From Pedobacter jejuensis (GTDB lineage Bacteria; Bacteroidota; Bacteroidia; Sphingobacteriales; Sphingobacteriaceae), in NCBI RefSeq assembly GCF_003725795.1, contig NZ_RBEE01000023.1, forward strand, positions 434,001 to 498,000: a stretch of 64,000 nucleotides of DNA, written 5' to 3'. Under the pieces are notes generated by a model. It was not told the origin of the DNA. It did no database searches and saw only the letters and a program-made list of their open reading frames with translations. The position numbers and the translations under genes were made by a program. Below are positions 62,371-64,000 of the stretch, in pieces (within the stretch, counting starts at the first letter, position 1; every line of letters starts with the position of its first letter).

Positions 62371-62481
62371 ACATTTAATTTTGCCACACATTCAAAGATT
62401 TATTTGCTTAGTTTATCTGATTAAAAAAGTAGAAGGCAAAATAATTTTGTGTTTCCTTTGCAGATTTGAACTGCAGCTAAT

Positions 62482-64000
62482 CTAATTTTTTATCAACCTT
62501 TGTATCTCATCCAACTTAAGCAAAGCCTCAACAGGTGTTAAGGCATTAACATCTAAGTTATTCAAATTATCACGAATTTTTACCAAAACAGGATCGTCAA
62601 TAGCAAACATTTGTAATTGATAAGCCTGATTCTGAACCTTTTTGATGCTATCTTTAATGCTCTGCCCTTCTGTTCTATCAATTTCTAATTTCTTCAAAAT
62701 CTCGTTGGCTCTTCCGATTAATTTAGGTGGCATACCAGCCATTTTTGCTACATGGATACCAAAACTATGTTCGCTTCCTCCTGGAACTAACTTTCGCAGG
62801 AAGATAACTTTGTTGGTCATTTCCTTTACAGAAACATTAAAATTCTTAATCCTAGGCATCGTATTAGCCAATTCGTTAAGCTCGTGGTAATGCGTTGCAA
62901 ACAACGTTTTCGGACGAGAAGTTGGGTGTTGATGCAGAAATTCTGCAATTGCCCATGCAATTGAAATACCATCGTAGGTACTCGTTCCGCGGCCAATTTC
63001 ATCCAACAGAATCAAACTGTCATCAGAAATGTTATTTAAAATACTCGCCGTTTCGTTCATTTCTACCATGAATGTACTTTCTCCAGATGAAATATTATCT
63101 GAAGCACCTACACGTGTAAATATCTTATCAACCAAACCTACTTCTGCAGCTTTTGCCGGAACGAAACAACCCATTTGCGCCATTAAGACAATCAATGCAG
63201 TTTGTCGTAAGATTGCAGATTTACCCGCCATGTTAGGTCCGGTTATCATTATAATTTGCTGCGAATCGGTATCAAGATAAACATCGTTCGTTATGTATTC
63301 CTGCCCAACCGGCAACTGCTTTTCTATAACCGGGTGGCGACCGCCTTTAATGTCTAAAACCTTCGTTGTCGACATTTCAGGTTTTACGTAATGGTTTTTT
63401 TCTGCTAATTGAGCAAAGCATAGTAAACAATCAAGTTGAGCAATCAAGAACGAATCAAGCTGAATTGGTTTTATATAACTTGCTGTTTCGTACATTAATT
63501 CATTGTACAATCTAATCTCAATCGCTTGAATTTTTTCTTCAGCACCTAAAATTTGCTCTTCATATTCCTTAAGTTCTGGGGTGATGTATCGCTCGGCATT
63601 CACCAAAGTCTGCTTACGAATCCAACCTTCAGGAACCTTGTCTTTATGAGTGTGTGTTACTTCTAGATAATAGCCAAAGACATTATTAAATGATATTTTT
63701 AACGAAGGAATTCCAGTTGCCTCGGCTTCACGTTTCTGAATTTGCACCAAATAATCTTTACCACCAAAAGCAATTTTACGTAATCTATCTAAATCTTCAT
63801 CAATGCCATCGTTAATTACATTTCCTTTAATCAAAAGTGCAGGTGGTTCGGGTTGAAGTTCTTTTTCAATTCTTTCTCTAATGGCTAAACATGGATTTAG
63901 CTGGTCTGCAATTTTAATAAGGAATTGATTTTTAGATTTTGCTGCCAGGTTTTTAACTGCTTCGATGTGAATTAATGCTCGTTTTAAAGCAACCAATTCC
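62482..64000 (-). CDS. mutS: DNA mismatch repair protein MutS, N-terminus outside window
   Basis: C-terminal part (about 505 residues visible) of MutS; the reading frame stays open to the right edge, and the first internal Met is not the start. The lever/clamp region is followed by the ATPase: [20 protein letters not shown] (Walker A), [35 protein letters not shown] (Walker B/signature) and [12 protein letters not shown]. The C-terminal helix-turn-helix dimerisation region ends DEIQRLIKN. MutS recognises mismatches; nothing suggests an anti-recombination MutS2 variant. Confidence 0.96.
   Translation of the reverse strand, partial: ELVALKRALIHIEAVKNLAAKSKNQFLIKIADQLNPCLAIRERIEKELQPEPPALLIKGNVINDGIDEDLDRLRKIAFGGKDYLVQIQKREAEATGIPSLKISFNNVFGYYLEVTHTHKDKVPEGWIRKQTLVNAERYITPELKEYEEQILGAEEKIQAIEIRLYNELMYETASYIKPIQLDSFLIAQLDCLLCFAQLAEKNHYVKPEMSTTKVLDIKGGRHPVIEKQLPVGQEYITNDVYLDTDSQQIIMITGPNMAGKSAILRQTALIVLMAQMGCFVPAKAAEVGLVDKIFTRVGASDNISSGESTFMVEMNETASILNNISDDSLILLDEIGRGTSTYDGISIAWAIAEFLHQHPTSRPKTLFATHYHELNELANTMPRIKNFNVSVKEMTNKVIFLRKLVPGGSEHSFGIHVAKMAGMPPKLIGRANEILKKLEIDRTEGQSIKDSIKKVQNQAYQLQMFAIDDPVLVKIRDNLNNLDVNALTPVEALLKLDEIQRLIKN

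Noticed and set aside
1..64000. tRNA, rRNA, CRISPR arrays, prophage or insertion sequences
   Set aside because: None recognised by reading: no cloverleaf, no spaced repeats of CRISPR type, no transposase or integrase genes.

Overview
The window looks like chromosomal DNA of a low-GC Bacteroidota of the family Sphingobacteriaceae, most likely Pedobacter or a close relative. The evidence is a SusC/SusD pair, many TAnnTTTG-type -7 promoter boxes, signal peptides and lipoproteins typical of the phylum, and families common there (DUF5689, DUF4142, HipA-like/DUF3037, LytTR two-component genes). I see no tRNA, rRNA, CRISPR array, prophage or insertion sequence. The two edges cut a superfamily 1 helicase (left, C-terminus missing) and mutS (right, N-terminus missing).

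Layout. 1-2.7 kb: leftward HipA-like kinase, DUF3037 and helicase genes. 2.8-3.4 kb: a small membrane protein, then a promoter/hairpin unit that could be a roughly 50-nt RNA. 3.4-5.7 kb: leftward isoprenoid cassette of a CarH-type B12-binding MerR regulator, phytoene/squalene synthase and IPP isomerase. 6-8.7 kb: two LytTR response regulators around a LytS-like kinase. 8.7-17.2 kb: a PQQ dehydrogenase-PKD-cytochrome c fusion, a Gfo/Idh oxidoreductase, PAP2, an ECF sigma factor, a HAD hydrolase, S1/P1 nuclease and small proteins. 17.5-26 kb: PAS histidine kinase, VOC protein, PPK2, PBP1A and a very large protease-propeller-barrel protein. 26-28 kb: an array of alternating palindromes, a degenerate GIY-YIG protein and a LexA-like regulator with a clear operator. 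28-30.2 kb: an envelope protein and bioFD.

30.2-39.8 kb: a leftward SusC-SusD-DUF5689-metallophosphoesterase-GDPD-SGNH locus that looks built to take up and hydrolyse phosphate esters or glycerophosphodiesters. 40.2-46.3 kb: a fatty acid hydroxylase, then polyphosphate glucokinase-like ROK kinase, gnd, zwf and pgl, which together run glucose through the oxidative pentose phosphate pathway. 46.4-50.1 kb: ppx, ppk1 and a lysine-rich histone H1-like protein. With PPK2 and the ROK kinase, the window holds four polyphosphate-related enzymes. 50.1-53 kb: YajQ, a DUF4142 lipoprotein and a subtilase. 53-57 kb: a PaoABC-type molybdenum aldehyde oxidoreductase. 57-61.8 kb: YceH, a TetR-SDR-DUF2798-FabF operon with two identical operators, and an AraC regulator. 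61.9-64 kb: NlpC/P60 lipoprotein and mutS.

Most genes are ordinary for the group. The parts most worth a second look are the palindrome array beside the LexA-like/GIY-YIG pair, the SusCD-phosphoesterase locus, the three-part 1049-residue surface protein, the CarH cassette with an unusual residue at a cobalt-ligand position, and the TetR/FabF operon whose operator sits inside its own promoter.
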